A stretch of DNA of 64,000 bases from Ascidiaceihabitans sp029251465. Lineage in GTDB: Bacteria > Pseudomonadota > Alphaproteobacteria > Rhodobacterales > Rhodobacteraceae. The notes beneath the pieces were generated by a model, which was not told the DNA's origin, did not search any database, and saw only the letters and a program-made list of their open reading frames with translations. This document shows, in pieces, positions 52,429 through 61,145 of the stretch (positions are counted from its first letter, which is position 1; every line of letters begins with the position of its first letter). The stretch spans positions 186,001-250,000 of the forward strand of contig NZ_CP170633.1 of NCBI RefSeq assembly GCF_042932805.1, given 5' to 3'. Position numbers and translations under genes: made by a program.

Positions 52429-53394
52429 ATGGAAAATGCGACGCCATGGCTGCTGTCCGGTTTGGGCTTGGTGATCCTGCTTTTGGCGGGGGACGCATTG
52501 GTCAAAGGCGCTGTGAACCTGTCACTGCGCCTTGGTGTGCCGGCGTTGATTGTCAGCCTGACGATTGTTGCTTTTGGCACGTCAGCGCCTGAATTATTGA
52601 TCGCGATTTCGGCGATTTTGGATGACGCACCGGGCCTTGCCTTGGGGAATGTCGTTGGGTCGAATACGGCTAACATACTGATGGTGCTGGGTATTCCTGC
52701 GATCCTTGCGACCATGCACACGTCTGAATGCAACACGCGCAAAACCTATAACTACATGCTGGCGGCCTCGGTCATGTTCATCGTGCTGGCGTTCCGCGGC
52801 GTGTTTGATTGGGTTTCTGGCGTCGTATTGCTGGGGGCTTTGTCGCTGGTTTTGGCAGATGCGTTTCGCGACGCACATCGCCACCGCAAAGCGGGCCAGG
52901 CCTGCATGGTCGAGGCCGAAGAAGAAGTCGAAGGTGCGGACCCGAATTTGCCGTGGTGGCGCATTTGCATGTTCCTTGGGCTAGGGTTGATCGGCCTGCC
53001 GCTGGGCGCTGATTTGTTGGTCGATAACGCCAGCATGATCGCGCGCACCTACGGTATCAGCGACACGGTGATCGGGCTGACGCTGGTGGCCGTGGGGACA
53101 TCGCTGCCGGAACTGGCCACAACTGTCATGGCTGCATTGCGCCGCCAAGCGGACGTGGCCTTGGGCAATGTCATCGGGTCTAACATGTTCAACCTGCTGG
53201 CAATTATCGGCATCGCGTCGCTGGTCGGGCCCATACCGGTTGATCCGGGTTTCCTACGGTTTGATCTGTGGGTTATGCTGGGGGCGTCGGTTTTGCTGGC
53301 CCCATTTGTCTACTTTGCACGTGACATAACGCGGGGCTGGGGCATCGCCTTGACCTTGGCATATCTGTGCTATGTGGCCGTCGTATTGATGTAA
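52429..53394 (+). CDS. Calcium/sodium antiporter (CaCA family)
   Basis: The product is 321 residues with ten membrane segments in two inverted halves. The alpha repeats are complete: SLTIVAFGTSAPELLIAI with GNVVGSNTANILMVLG, and GLTLVAVGTSLPELATTVMAALRR with GNVIGSNMFNLLAIIG. The conserved Glu of each PEL triplet binds the cation. A short cytoplasmic acidic loop (EEEVEGADP) separates the halves. Exchange of Ca2+ for Na+ or H+ is inferred from the family. Confidence 0.93.
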   Translation: MENATPWLLSGLGLVILLLAGDALVKGAVNLSLRLGVPALIVSLTIVAFGTSAPELLIAISAILDDAPGLALGNVVGSNTANILMVLGIPAILATMHTSECNTRKTYNYMLAASVMFIVLAFRGVFDWVSGVVLLGALSLVLADAFRDAHRHRKAGQACMVEAEEEVEGADPNLPWWRICMFLGLGLIGLPLGADLLVDNASMIARTYGISDTVIGLTLVAVGTSLPELATTVMAALRRQADVALGNVIGSNMFNLLAIIGIASLVGPIPVDPGFLRFDLWVMLGASVLLAPFVYFARDITRGWGIALTLAYLCYVAVVLM

Positions 53395-53418
53395 TTTTCG
53401 ACCTCAAGGAGCCTGACA

Positions 53419-54195
53419 ATGCCGCGCAGTCTAGTGACAGGAGCAGGCCATCGTTTGGGCCGTGAAATCGCGCTTTATCTGGCGTCTCGCGGGCACAGCG
53501 TTGCTGTTCATTACGCCAGTTCAGAGGCTGGCGCGCAGGACACCGTTGATTTGATCACGGCCATGGGCGGCGAGGGCGTCGTGTTGCAGGCTGACCTGTT
53601 GGACGAGGACGCGACCCAAGCATTGCTACCGCGCGCCGCCGAGGCGTTGGGCGGGCCAATCACCTGCCTGATTAACAACGCCTCGATCTTTGAGGACGAC
53701 AGCCTGACAAACGCGACCCGCGCCAGTTGGGACAAACATATGGGCAGCAACCTGCGCGCGCCCTTTGTGTTGACCCAAGCGATGGCGGCCCAAGGTTTGA
53801 CCCCGAACGTGGTTAACGGCGAACCCGTGGCGTCCGGCCTGATCGTCAACATGATCGACCAGCGCGTGCGCAAACTGACCCCGCAATACATGACCTACAC
53901 GATTGCCAAGGCTGCGCTGTGGGCGATGACACAAACCACTGCGCGTGCTTTGGCCCCTGCCATCAGGGTTAACGGAATTGGGCCCGGTCCTACGCTAAAA
54001 GGGGCGGACCAAAGCGAGGCGGGTTATGCCAAGCAACGCGCCTCGACTGTGCTGCAACGGGGATCAAACCCTGCGGACATCACAGCCGCGGTTGGCTACC
54101 TGCTAGACGCGCCCGCAGTCACCGGACAGCTGCTGTGTGTCGATGGTGGGCAGCACTTGGGATGGGAAACACCAGACGTGGTCGGAACAGAATGA
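53419..54195 (+). CDS. SDR family oxidoreductase, FolM/pteridine-reductase-like
   Basis: The product is 258 residues behind CAAGGAG. TGAGHRLGREIALYLASRGHSVAVHY is the cofactor motif with a His-Arg-Leu variation common in FolM-like reductases, LINNASIFEDDSL the NNA region, and YTIAK the catalytic Tyr/Lys pair. NMIDQRVRKLTPQYMTYT is typical of the pteridine reductase-like group. Dihydromonapterin or a related pterin is the probable substrate. Confidence 0.85.
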   Translation: MPRSLVTGAGHRLGREIALYLASRGHSVAVHYASSEAGAQDTVDLITAMGGEGVVLQADLLDEDATQALLPRAAEALGGPITCLINNASIFEDDSLTNATRASWDKHMGSNLRAPFVLTQAMAAQGLTPNVVNGEPVASGLIVNMIDQRVRKLTPQYMTYTIAKAALWAMTQTTARALAPAIRVNGIGPGPTLKGADQSEAGYAKQRASTVLQRGSNPADITAAVGYLLDAPAVTGQLLCVDGGQHLGWETPDVVGTE

Positions 54196-54348
54196 GTACA
54201 TTTGAGCAGAGTTTTGCACCGCGTTAATGTAAGTTACAAAAGTGTTACCAAAAGGCCTTTAGTTTCAATATGTTGTGGCGCTTCAAAAATAATATGCCTT
54301 TGAATCAATTACTTGCCAAACTGCCTATTTTTTAGACACAGGGGCAAA

Positions 54349-54483
54349 ATGGCTAAAAACAAACGGAAAAACGGAAATCCAAGAAACTTACCCGCAGAGT
54401 TATCCACAGGAATGGTGGACATGTTAAAGGTTGAACAGAACGACGCTACAGTGCAGGCGAACAAGGGAATCAGCGGCTTTTAA
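54349..54483 (+). CDS. Candidate 44-residue basic protein coupled to uvrC
   Basis: ATG 54349 follows CAGGGGCAAA. The frame encodes 44 residues (MAKNKRKNGNPRNLPAEL, then STGMVDMLKVEQ, then NDATVQANKGISGF) and its TAA overlaps the uvrC ATG by one base (TAATG), a typical reinitiation arrangement. No family is recognised. It contains an exact DnaA-box 9-mer TTATCCACA at 54400-54408. It could be a small protein, a leader peptide for uvrC, or chance. Confidence 0.45.
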   Translation: MAKNKRKNGNPRNLPAELSTGMVDMLKVEQNDATVQANKGISGF

Positions 54484-56381
54484 TGACTGAAGATACAGAA
54501 TATCCACACGCTGAGGTCGAAACTGAAGTACCGACGGACGTCCCCGTCGGGCATGAGGTGATCCAAAGCTATCTTAAAACGATTGACGGATCCCCCGGCG
54601 TGTACCGGATGCTGGACCGCGAAAGCCGTGTTTTATACGTCGGTAAGGCGCGCAATTTGCGTGCGCGCGTGTCCAACTATGCGCGCCCGTCGGGCCATTC
54701 TGCGCGAATTGCGCGGATGATCTCGATGACCGCATCGATGATGTTTTTGACCACGCGCACGGAAACCGAGGCGCTGCTGCTTGAGCAAAATCTGATCAAA
54801 CAGCTAAAGCCGAAATTTAACGTGCTGCTGCGCGACGATAAAAGCTTTCCCAACATTTTGGTGACGCAGGAACACGACTATCCGCAGATCAAAAAGCATC
54901 GCGGCGCGAAAAAGGAAAAGGGCAATTATTATGGCCCGTTTGCCAGTGCTGGTGCTGTGAACCGCACGCTGAACCAGTTGCAGCGCGTGTTTTTGTTGCG
55001 GGATTGTTCGAATTCCACGTTTGAATCGCGCACGCGCCCGTGTCTGCAATACCAAATCAAACGCTGCTCGGCCCCGTGTGTTGGGAAAATCACGCCCGCC
55101 GAGTACACGCAAACTGTGCGCGACGCCGAGAATTTCTTGATCGGGAAAAACGCCGATATTCAGGCACGCCTTGCCACCGAAATGAACACCGCGTCCGAGG
55201 AAATGGAATTCGAACGCGCCGCCGCGTTGCGCGACCGGATCAAGGCGTTGACCCAAGTGCAGACGGCCCAAGGCATCAACCCCAAAGGGGTGTCCGAGGC
55301 CGACGTGATCGCGCTGCACATGGACAGCGGGCAGGCCTGTGTTCAGGTGTTCTTCATCCGCGCCAATCAAAACTGGGGCAACCACGATTATTATCCGCGC
55401 GTTGGCGCAGATGTGGACGCCGCCGAGGTGCTAGAGGCATTTGTCGGCCAGTTCTACGACACCCGTGAACCACCGCCGCAATTGATCTTGTCCAACACGC
55501 TGGAGAATCCCGATCTGATGGCGGACGCGCTGACTGGAAAACTGGGGCGCAAGGTTGAAATCCTCGTGCCCAAGCGTGGCGAAAAGGCGGAATTGATCGA
55601 CGGTGCCTTGCGCAATGCGCGTGAATCCCTCGCGCGTAAGATGGCGGAATCCGCCAGCCAAATTCGTCTGCTCAAAGGTGTCGCCGAGGCGTTTGATCTG
55701 CCCGAACCACCCAACCGGATCGAAGTGTACGACAACAGCCACATCCAAGGCACCAATGCGGTCGGCGGCATGATCGTTGCGGGCCCTGATGGGTTCATGA
55801 AAAACCAATACCGCAAGTTCAACATCAAGGGCACGGACCTGACGCCTGGCGATGACTTTGGGATGATGAAAGAGGTGCTTGGCCGCCGGTTCAAACGGCT
55901 GATCAAAGAGGATCCGTACCGCACCAAAGGCATGTGGCCGGACCTTTTGTTGATCGACGGCGGGGCAGGGCAAGTCAGTGCTGTGCGCGAAATTATGACC
56001 GAATACGGCGTCGGCGATATTGCGATGGTGGGCGTCGCCAAAGGTGTCGATCGCGACGCAGGCAAAGAGGAATTTTACCGCACCGGCAAGCGACCCTTCG
56101 CGCTGCGCCACAACGATCCTGTGCTGTATTTCATCCAACGCATGCGCGACGAAGTGCACCGTTTTGCCATCGGCACCCACCGTGCCAAACGCGCCAAGGC
56201 CAACATGGCCAACCCGCTGGACGAAATCGCGGGCGTCGGGGCTGCGCGTAAACGGGCGCTTTTGGCACATTTCGGATCGGCCAAGGCGGTGGCGCGCGCA
56301 AATCTCGCCGATCTCAAGGCTGTAGACGGCGTTTCAGAGGCGCTTGCGCAAAAAGTCTACGATCACTTCCAAGACAGTTAA
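54483..56381 (+). CDS. uvrC: Excinuclease ABC subunit C
   Basis: The product is 632 residues. The N-terminal GIY-YIG nuclease is SPGVYRMLDRESRVLYVGKARNLRARV, the UVR motif (about residues 210-245) binds UvrB, and the RNase H-like 5' nuclease shows VYDNSHIQGTNAVGGMIVAGPDG and DLLLIDGGAGQ. Tandem helix-hairpin-helix motifs end the protein (EIAGVGAARKRALLAHFGSAKAV). It makes both incisions of nucleotide excision repair. Confidence 0.96.
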   Translation: MTEDTEYPHAEVETEVPTDVPVGHEVIQSYLKTIDGSPGVYRMLDRESRVLYVGKARNLRARVSNYARPSGHSARIARMISMTASMMFLTTRTETEALLLEQNLIKQLKPKFNVLLRDDKSFPNILVTQEHDYPQIKKHRGAKKEKGNYYGPFASAGAVNRTLNQLQRVFLLRDCSNSTFESRTRPCLQYQIKRCSAPCVGKITPAEYTQTVRDAENFLIGKNADIQARLATEMNTASEEMEFERAAALRDRIKALTQVQTAQGINPKGVSEADVIALHMDSGQACVQVFFIRANQNWGNHDYYPRVGADVDAAEVLEAFVGQFYDTREPPPQLILSNTLENPDLMADALTGKLGRKVEILVPKRGEKAELIDGALRNARESLARKMAESASQIRLLKGVAEAFDLPEPPNRIEVYDNSHIQGTNAVGGMIVAGPDGFMKNQYRKFNIKGTDLTPGDDFGMMKEVLGRRFKRLIKEDPYRTKGMWPDLLLIDGGAGQVSAVREIMTEYGVGDIAMVGVAKGVDRDAGKEEFYRTGKRPFALRHNDPVLYFIQRMRDEVHRFAIGTHRAKRAKANMANPLDEIAGVGAARKRALLAHFGSAKAVARANLADLKAVDGVSEALAQKVYDHFQDS

Positions 56382-56424
56382 CCACCTCTTTCCCTTCACG
56401 CGGACAATCGCTACTTATGGCCTT

Positions 56425-57090
56425 ATGAACTGGAATATTCCGAACATTCTGACGGTCATCCGTCTGGCCGCAGCACCCATGGTCGCGCTGATGTTTTTGT
56501 ACTTCACGCGCCCTTATGCGGATTGGTTTGCGCTGATTTTATTCGTCAGCGCGGCAATTACCGACTGGTTTGACGGCTATCTGGCCCGCAGTTGGCGACA
56601 AGAAACCAAGCTGGGTGCGATGCTGGACCCGATCGCTGACAAGGCGATGGTGGTCATTGCGCTGATGGTCATCATCGGCTTTTCCAGCTGGTCCGGTTGG
56701 CTGGTTTTGCCTGCGACCGTGATCTTGTTTCGCGAAGTGTTCGTGTCGGGATTACGGGAGTTCCTCGGCGACACCGCAGGCACGCTAAAAGTCACAAAAC
56801 TGGCGAAATGGAAGACGACCTTGCAAATGATCGCCATTGCGGTCCTGTTTTCGCAAGGTGTGTTCGAACATTACTTTGGCATGTCGATCTGGGGCATGGA
56901 CAACGAAATCGTCGGTCAAATCCTGTCCGGCGAAATCCCGGACGTCCACGGTTTGGGCTGGAAACTGACCGGCGCGGAATGGGCGGGACGCATCGGGCTC
57001 TGGCTGCTGTGGATCGCCGCGGCACTGACCCTGATCACCGGCATCGACTATTTTCGCAAAGCCATGCCACATCTCAAGGATGATCGCTGA
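56425..57090 (+). CDS. pgsA: CDP-diacylglycerol-glycerol-3-phosphate 3-phosphatidyltransferase
   Basis: From ATG 56425 (MNWNIPNILTVIRLAAAP) the product has 221 residues; the longer frame overlapping uvrC is rejected. The CDP-alcohol phosphotransferase motif D-G-x2-A-R-x8-G-x3-D-x3-D is present as DGYLARSWRQETKLGAMLDPIAD. It makes phosphatidylglycerophosphate. The stop and the moaD start share a base. The uvrC-pgsA-moaD-moaE order suggests a single transcript. Confidence 0.93.
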   Translation: MNWNIPNILTVIRLAAAPMVALMFLYFTRPYADWFALILFVSAAITDWFDGYLARSWRQETKLGAMLDPIADKAMVVIALMVIIGFSSWSGWLVLPATVILFREVFVSGLREFLGDTAGTLKVTKLAKWKTTLQMIAIAVLFSQGVFEHYFGMSIWGMDNEIVGQILSGEIPDVHGLGWKLTGAEWAGRIGLWLLWIAAALTLITGIDYFRKAMPHLKDDR

Positions 57091-57335
57091 TGGATGTTTT
57101 GTATTTTGCCTGGGTGCGCGAACGCATCGGTGTCCCGCGCGAAGCGATTGAAACCTCGGCTGCGACAGTCGCCGATTTGATCACTGAACTAAGGGCGCGC
57201 GAAGACCGTTACGAGGCGGCATTTTCTGACCTCACGGCACTGCGGGTTGCGGTCGACCAAAAGCTCACCGATTTTGATGCGCCCCTAAAAGACGTGCGCG
57301 AAGTTGCGTTTTTCCCCCCAATGACGGGCGGTTAA
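57090..57335 (+). CDS. moaD: Molybdopterin converting factor subunit 1
   Basis: The product is 81 residues with a ubiquitin-like fold and the C-terminal Gly-Gly (FFPPMTGG) that is thiocarboxylated. It donates sulfur to precursor Z in the MoaD-MoaE complex. It is three bases before moaE. Confidence 0.93.
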   Translation: MDVLYFAWVRERIGVPREAIETSAATVADLITELRAREDRYEAAFSDLTALRVAVDQKLTDFDAPLKDVREVAFFPPMTGG

Positions 57336-57338
57336 ACC

Positions 57339-57782
57339 ATGCGCATTTCAGTGCAAGACATTCCATTTGATCTGGGCACCGAAACCACCAATTTTGCCGC
57401 TGGACACCGCGACATGGGCGCGATTGTGACCTTTACAGGCGTGGTGCGTGACCTGCCTGATGACCCGCTCCAAGCGATGGAAATCGAACACTATCCCGGC
57501 ATGACCGAAGCCGCGTTAACCGACATCGCAGAGCAGGCGATGACCCGTTGGTCCTTGGGGGACGCGCTGGTTATTCATCGCCACGGACGGCTGGTTCCGG
57601 GCGAAATGATCATGATGGTCGCCACCGCATCGCGCCACCGCAAAGACGCATTCGAGGCGGCCGAATTCCTGATGGATTACCTCAAATCCCGCGCGCCATT
57701 CTGGAAACGCGAAATCACCGCCAAAAGCGCTGATTGGGTTGCCGCACGGGCCGAGGACGAAGACGCGCTAAAGCGCTGGTAA
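57339..57782 (+). CDS. moaE: Molybdopterin synthase catalytic subunit
   Basis: The product is 147 residues. GAIVTFTGVVRDL, EHYPGMTEAAL, VIHRHGRLVPGEMIMMVATASRHR and the catalytic Lys segment YLKSRAPFWKREI are the MoaE motifs. It builds molybdopterin dithiolene for molybdenum enzymes. Other moa/mob genes are not in this window. Confidence 0.94.
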   Translation: MRISVQDIPFDLGTETTNFAAGHRDMGAIVTFTGVVRDLPDDPLQAMEIEHYPGMTEAALTDIAEQAMTRWSLGDALVIHRHGRLVPGEMIMMVATASRHRKDAFEAAEFLMDYLKSRAPFWKREITAKSADWVAARAEDEDALKRW

Positions 57783-57802
57783 ACGATCACCGAACCCGCA
57801 TT

Positions 57803-57823
57803 TGTTCTGATCAAAAATACTCA
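57803..57823 (-). repeat. Short dispersed repeat, copy C
   Basis: On the minus strand GAGTATTTTTGATCAGAAC and AA lie in the 70-base gap between moaE and the next convergent gene. The last 12 bases, GATCAGAACAAA, are identical to copy A. Confidence 0.5.
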
Positions 57824-57852
57824 AAAAGACCGCCCCGTCAAAGCCGCGCCAA

Positions 57853-58179
57853 CTAGCCTTGGTTAACGCGTTCGATGTAGCCGCGCATTTCTTCCGTCTC
57901 GTGACGGGCATCGCGCAGACCGTCCATTGCGGCACGTAGTTCTGCTTCGGTTTGGCTTAGCTGGTTGGTCAGCTCGGCCTCGCGTTGTTGCAGGTACGTG
58001 ATTGCTTGGTCGCGGGTTTCTTCGGCTTCATGCAACTCTTGGCTCATGCGGTCCAACTCGGCCACATCGCCGGCGGCCACACGGGTAAAGCGGTGGATCA
58101 GCCAGTTGGCAAACCACCCAAGGCAAAACGCAACAAACAGAATGATTGCCGTGGCAATGACAAACTCAGTTCTGCTCAT
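57853..58179 (-). CDS. Membrane-anchored coiled-coil protein, function unknown
   Basis: From ATG 58179 the product has 108 residues; the ten-codon longer start is less likely. One N-terminal membrane helix (FVIATAIILFVAFCLGWFANWLI) is followed by a long heptad-rich stretch of Glu, Gln and Leu (DRMSQELHEAEETRDQAIT, EAELTNQLSQTEAEL) that should form a coiled coil. It overlaps the end of the OmpA-family gene by 14 bases, so the two are probably co-translated. Confidence 0.75.
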   Translation of the reverse strand: MSRTEFVIATAIILFVAFCLGWFANWLIHRFTRVAAGDVAELDRMSQELHEAEETRDQAITYLQQREAELTNQLSQTEAELRAAMDGLRDARHETEEMRGYIERVNQG

Positions 58180-60082
58180 CTGTTGTTCCTTCTTGCGTGG
58201 CGTCGTCAATATTTTCCTCTGTATCGCTTGTATTCGCGATAGTTTCCAGCGTTGTTTCGCCTTCTGGCGTCGTTGGTTTTGGGCGGATCAGACGAAATTC
58301 GATGCGACGGTTGGCTTCGCGGCCCTCTTCGGTGTCATTGTCTTGAATCGGGCGCGCCTCGCCGTAGCCTTTGGCCGTAAAGGACGCGGTCAAAACGCGA
58401 CGTGCGCGCAGCTCGTTTAGCACCGATTGTGCACGGCTTTGCGACAGAGCAAGGTTCATTTCCTCACGCCCTTGGCTGTCTGTGTGCCCTTGGATTTCCA
58501 GCAGCAGATCGCCACATTTCTTGAGGATTTCTGCGATGTCATCCATCGTCCCAAGCGCGCTTGCGTCAATCGTCGCACTGCCCGGCTCAAACGAGATTTT
58601 CCCCGTTGTCAGCACCCCGCCAATTTCGGCCTCGCATTCGATCGCAGTGGGCAATCCGGCGATTGGATCGAGTTTCTTTTGGTAATTCACATCGATTTCA
58701 AAGGCTTCAGCACCGCCCAGCTTGGATGCCAACAGGGCCGCGATGTCCGCGCTTGCGGATTCTTTGCCGGTGTTGCCGCGCAGGGTCACGGACGACGGCG
58801 TGACAGTCAGCGCACCGTTGTTCAAGCTCGATAGGGCTTCGAGCCCGGTCAAAACCCGCGTGATCCAATCGTTTGGCAACCCGTCAACGACGCGGGTGGC
58901 GACGTAAACGCGGTCCGATCCGAACCGTGCTTGGGCGTAGCTGTTGGCGATGGAGCGCATGTTTTCATCCGCCAAACGGCCGCGCAATTGCACTTGCCCC
59001 TCGGGGCTGAGGGTGGCGGTGAATTCCGGTGGCCCTTGATTGGGATCAACGGTTTCCGGCAGCTTGGCAAACAGGGCAAAAACCTCGGGAAGGTCGGTTT
59101 CCAGCTCGCCAACGATGCGGTCGAATTCGCCCTGCGCGATGCCTTCGGCCCCGATCAAGGTGATGTCCGCATCCGAAATCGTCACAGAGCCGCCACCGAT
59201 TTCAGACAGGGCTTGAATGCTTTTTTCAACGGCCAATGTCCATTTCGGGCTGGGCACGCCCATGCCAACGGTGCAGGCCCCCGGACCTTCTAGACCCGCG
59301 GCAAATGCAGCTTTCAAAATGCTGGTTTTGGCGGCTTCGGTGTCCGCGGAACAGGCGTCAAAATGCGCGCCCTGATCGTCGATCAAGAACCGCAGCGTGA
59401 ACGGCGTGATCACCGGGCGGGGTGCGGAAATATCAAGGCTAAGCTGCAATCCCGGAGGCGCGGCGCGGCGCAGGCGTTTTTCCAGTTCGGCCTTGGCCTC
59501 GGCGCTGTCCGAGATGGCGGTGATCGAAACGCGACCCGCTTTGACCGACACTTTGGAACGGGGCAACTGTTCCATTGCGGTCAGGGCGAACCCCAGCGCG
59601 TCTTCCCAGCCTTCTGGGGTAGGGTAATCAGCGCTTTCGATCAGATCGGCGACCGGTGCGCCCGCGCTCATGGCGGAAAAGCGGTCGATGATTTCGGTTT
59701 TGTCAGTGCTGGCAGGGATCAATCCGATGACCGAAACACCGGAATCGTTGCGCAGGATTTCAGCAGAAAAACGAGGGGGCGCGATGGCGGCCACGGCCTC
59801 GACTTGCATGTTGTCGATCACGCGCGCGGCGTCCACGACCGTCCCTGCGGTGCTAAGGGCGGCAAAGCGGCGGGCTTCGGTTGGGGCGATCCCCTCGAGG
59901 GTGACTTGCAAGCCATCCGCCTCGACTTCGGCCCAGGGCATTTCGGCGGTATCAAGCGCCTGGCGCACCCCGATTTCCGAGGTTTCTTCGACCAGTTTCA
60001 CAGAAAAATTGGCCGCGACCAGCGACACGCCTGCCGCCGCGACAAAGGTGCATGCAACGGCTATGATCGAGGATAAACGCAT
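58166..60082 (-). CDS. OmpA family protein with BON-like repeats
   Basis: The product is 638 residues. An N-terminal hydrophobic helix (IIAVACTFVAAAGVSLVAANF) anchors or exports it. The middle contains several repeated alpha-beta segments of BON type (DGLQVTLEGIAPTEARRFAALS; PSSVTLRGNTGKESASADIA). The C-terminal OmpA domain binds peptidoglycan (LLEIQGHTDSQGREEMNLALSQSRAQSV; GYGEARPIQDNDTEEGREANRRIEF). The last 40 residues are acidic and Thr-rich. A cell-envelope structural role is inferred. Confidence 0.88.
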   Translation of the reverse strand: MRLSSIIAVACTFVAAAGVSLVAANFSVKLVEETSEIGVRQALDTAEMPWAEVEADGLQVTLEGIAPTEARRFAALSTAGTVVDAARVIDNMQVEAVAAIAPPRFSAEILRNDSGVSVIGLIPASTDKTEIIDRFSAMSAGAPVADLIESADYPTPEGWEDALGFALTAMEQLPRSKVSVKAGRVSITAISDSAEAKAELEKRLRRAAPPGLQLSLDISAPRPVITPFTLRFLIDDQGAHFDACSADTEAAKTSILKAAFAAGLEGPGACTVGMGVPSPKWTLAVEKSIQALSEIGGGSVTISDADITLIGAEGIAQGEFDRIVGELETDLPEVFALFAKLPETVDPNQGPPEFTATLSPEGQVQLRGRLADENMRSIANSYAQARFGSDRVYVATRVVDGLPNDWITRVLTGLEALSSLNNGALTVTPSSVTLRGNTGKESASADIAALLASKLGGAEAFEIDVNYQKKLDPIAGLPTAIECEAEIGGVLTTGKISFEPGSATIDASALGTMDDIAEILKKCGDLLLEIQGHTDSQGREEMNLALSQSRAQSVLNELRARRVLTASFTAKGYGEARPIQDNDTEEGREANRRIEFRLIRPKPTTPEGETTLETIANTSDTEENIDDATQEGTTDEQN

Positions 60083-60132
60083 ATATTTTATTGGCTCGTT
60101 TTGCAGGCCGACGTTGGCCTGATATCGTGATA

Positions 60133-60149
60133 CGCCGCTTGGGGCGGCG
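60133..60149 (-). terminator. Stem-loop just after ubiA
   Basis: CGCCGC and GCGGCG enclose five bases, starting seven bases after the ubiA stop on the minus strand. There is no T run, so it is a weak or factor-dependent terminator candidate. A second six-pair hairpin (CAGGCC, six bases, GGCCTG) sits at 60104-60121 near the OmpA-gene start. Confidence 0.4.
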
Positions 60150-60155
60150 ATTCAA

Positions 60156-61133
60156 TCAAAGCAGTAACGCGAGCCCAAAAAAGACCAGCGGAATCATGCC
60201 AGTGTCGCGGTTGGCGCGAAACAGTTGCAGGCATTTCTTGGAATCATGGATGTCGAGGCCGCGCAACTGCCACGCCATGTGCCATCCCATCGCCCAAGGT
60301 GCGGCCAAAACGGCGACCATCGCCAGCGGCGATCCGTTGGGCAGGGCTGCAAAAATCACGGCAATTCCCATCAATCCGACAGTGGCCGCCAGAAAGCGAC
60401 GCAGCCAATCGGGGGTCTTTTCTGCGAACAGACGCGCGGTGGATTTAACCCCGATCAGCGCGTCATCTTCGGTGTCCTGATGCGCGTAAATCGTGTCGTA
60501 AAACAGCGTCCATGCGATGCCGGCCAGATACAGTACCACCGCAGGCGCGCCCAAGGTGCCGGTGTGCGCGGTCCATGCCAGCAAAGCCCCCCAATTGAAT
60601 GCGAGGCCAAGGAACACTTGGGGCCACCACGTGAACCGTTTGGCGAAGGGATAGACGCAGACGGGCAGCAACGCGAGCACACCCAGAACAATTGCAGCGC
60701 CGTTGAACGTCAGCAAAATTGCGAATGAAATCAAGGCTTGGATCGCCATCCAGACAAGCGCGCCTTTGCCGCTGACTTGACCCGACGGGATTGGGCGCGA
60801 ACGCGTGCGCTCAACTGATCCGTCGATATCGCGGTCGGCAAAATCGTTCCACGTGCAGCCCGCACCACGCATCAGCCACGCCCCGGCCGCGCAGCCAACA
60901 GCGATCCACAGATCACCCCAACCCGCGCGCCCGTCATAGAGCATCGCCAACATCAAACCCCACCAACACGGCAACAACAGCAACCATGTGCCAATCGGGC
61001 GATCCGCACGCGACAAACGCAAATAGGGGCGGGACCAGACAGGGGCCCAGACGTCGACCCAATTGTCTTGCACGGCATCCGCGACTTGACCTTCATTTGC
61101 GTGGCCATCTGGCGCTGGTGAAATGTTGTGCAT
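60156..61133 (-). CDS. ubiA: 4-hydroxybenzoate octaprenyltransferase
   Basis: From ATG 61133 (MHNISPAPDGHANEGQ) the product has 325 residues; the much longer open frame runs antisense through rsmE and is rejected. The two Asp-rich prenyl-diphosphate sites are present: NDFADRDIDG and YAHQDTEDD. Eight to nine membrane helices are expected. It prenylates 4-hydroxybenzoate in ubiquinone synthesis. Only 12 bases separate its start from that of the divergent rsmE. Confidence 0.93.
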   Translation of the reverse strand: MHNISPAPDGHANEGQVADAVQDNWVDVWAPVWSRPYLRLSRADRPIGTWLLLLPCWWGLMLAMLYDGRAGWGDLWIAVGCAAGAWLMRGAGCTWNDFADRDIDGSVERTRSRPIPSGQVSGKGALVWMAIQALISFAILLTFNGAAIVLGVLALLPVCVYPFAKRFTWWPQVFLGLAFNWGALLAWTAHTGTLGAPAVVLYLAGIAWTLFYDTIYAHQDTEDDALIGVKSTARLFAEKTPDWLRRFLAATVGLMGIAVIFAALPNGSPLAMVAVLAAPWAMGWHMAWQLRGLDIHDSKKCLQLFRANRDTGMIPLVFFGLALLL

Positions 61134-61145
61134 ATGTAGGTGTCC

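Noticed and set aside
54196..54482. Replication origin suggested by AT-rich DNA and a DnaA-box 9-mer before uvrC
   Set aside because: Only one exact box was seen and none of the usual origin neighbours (dnaA, dnaN, hemE, parAB) is nearby.
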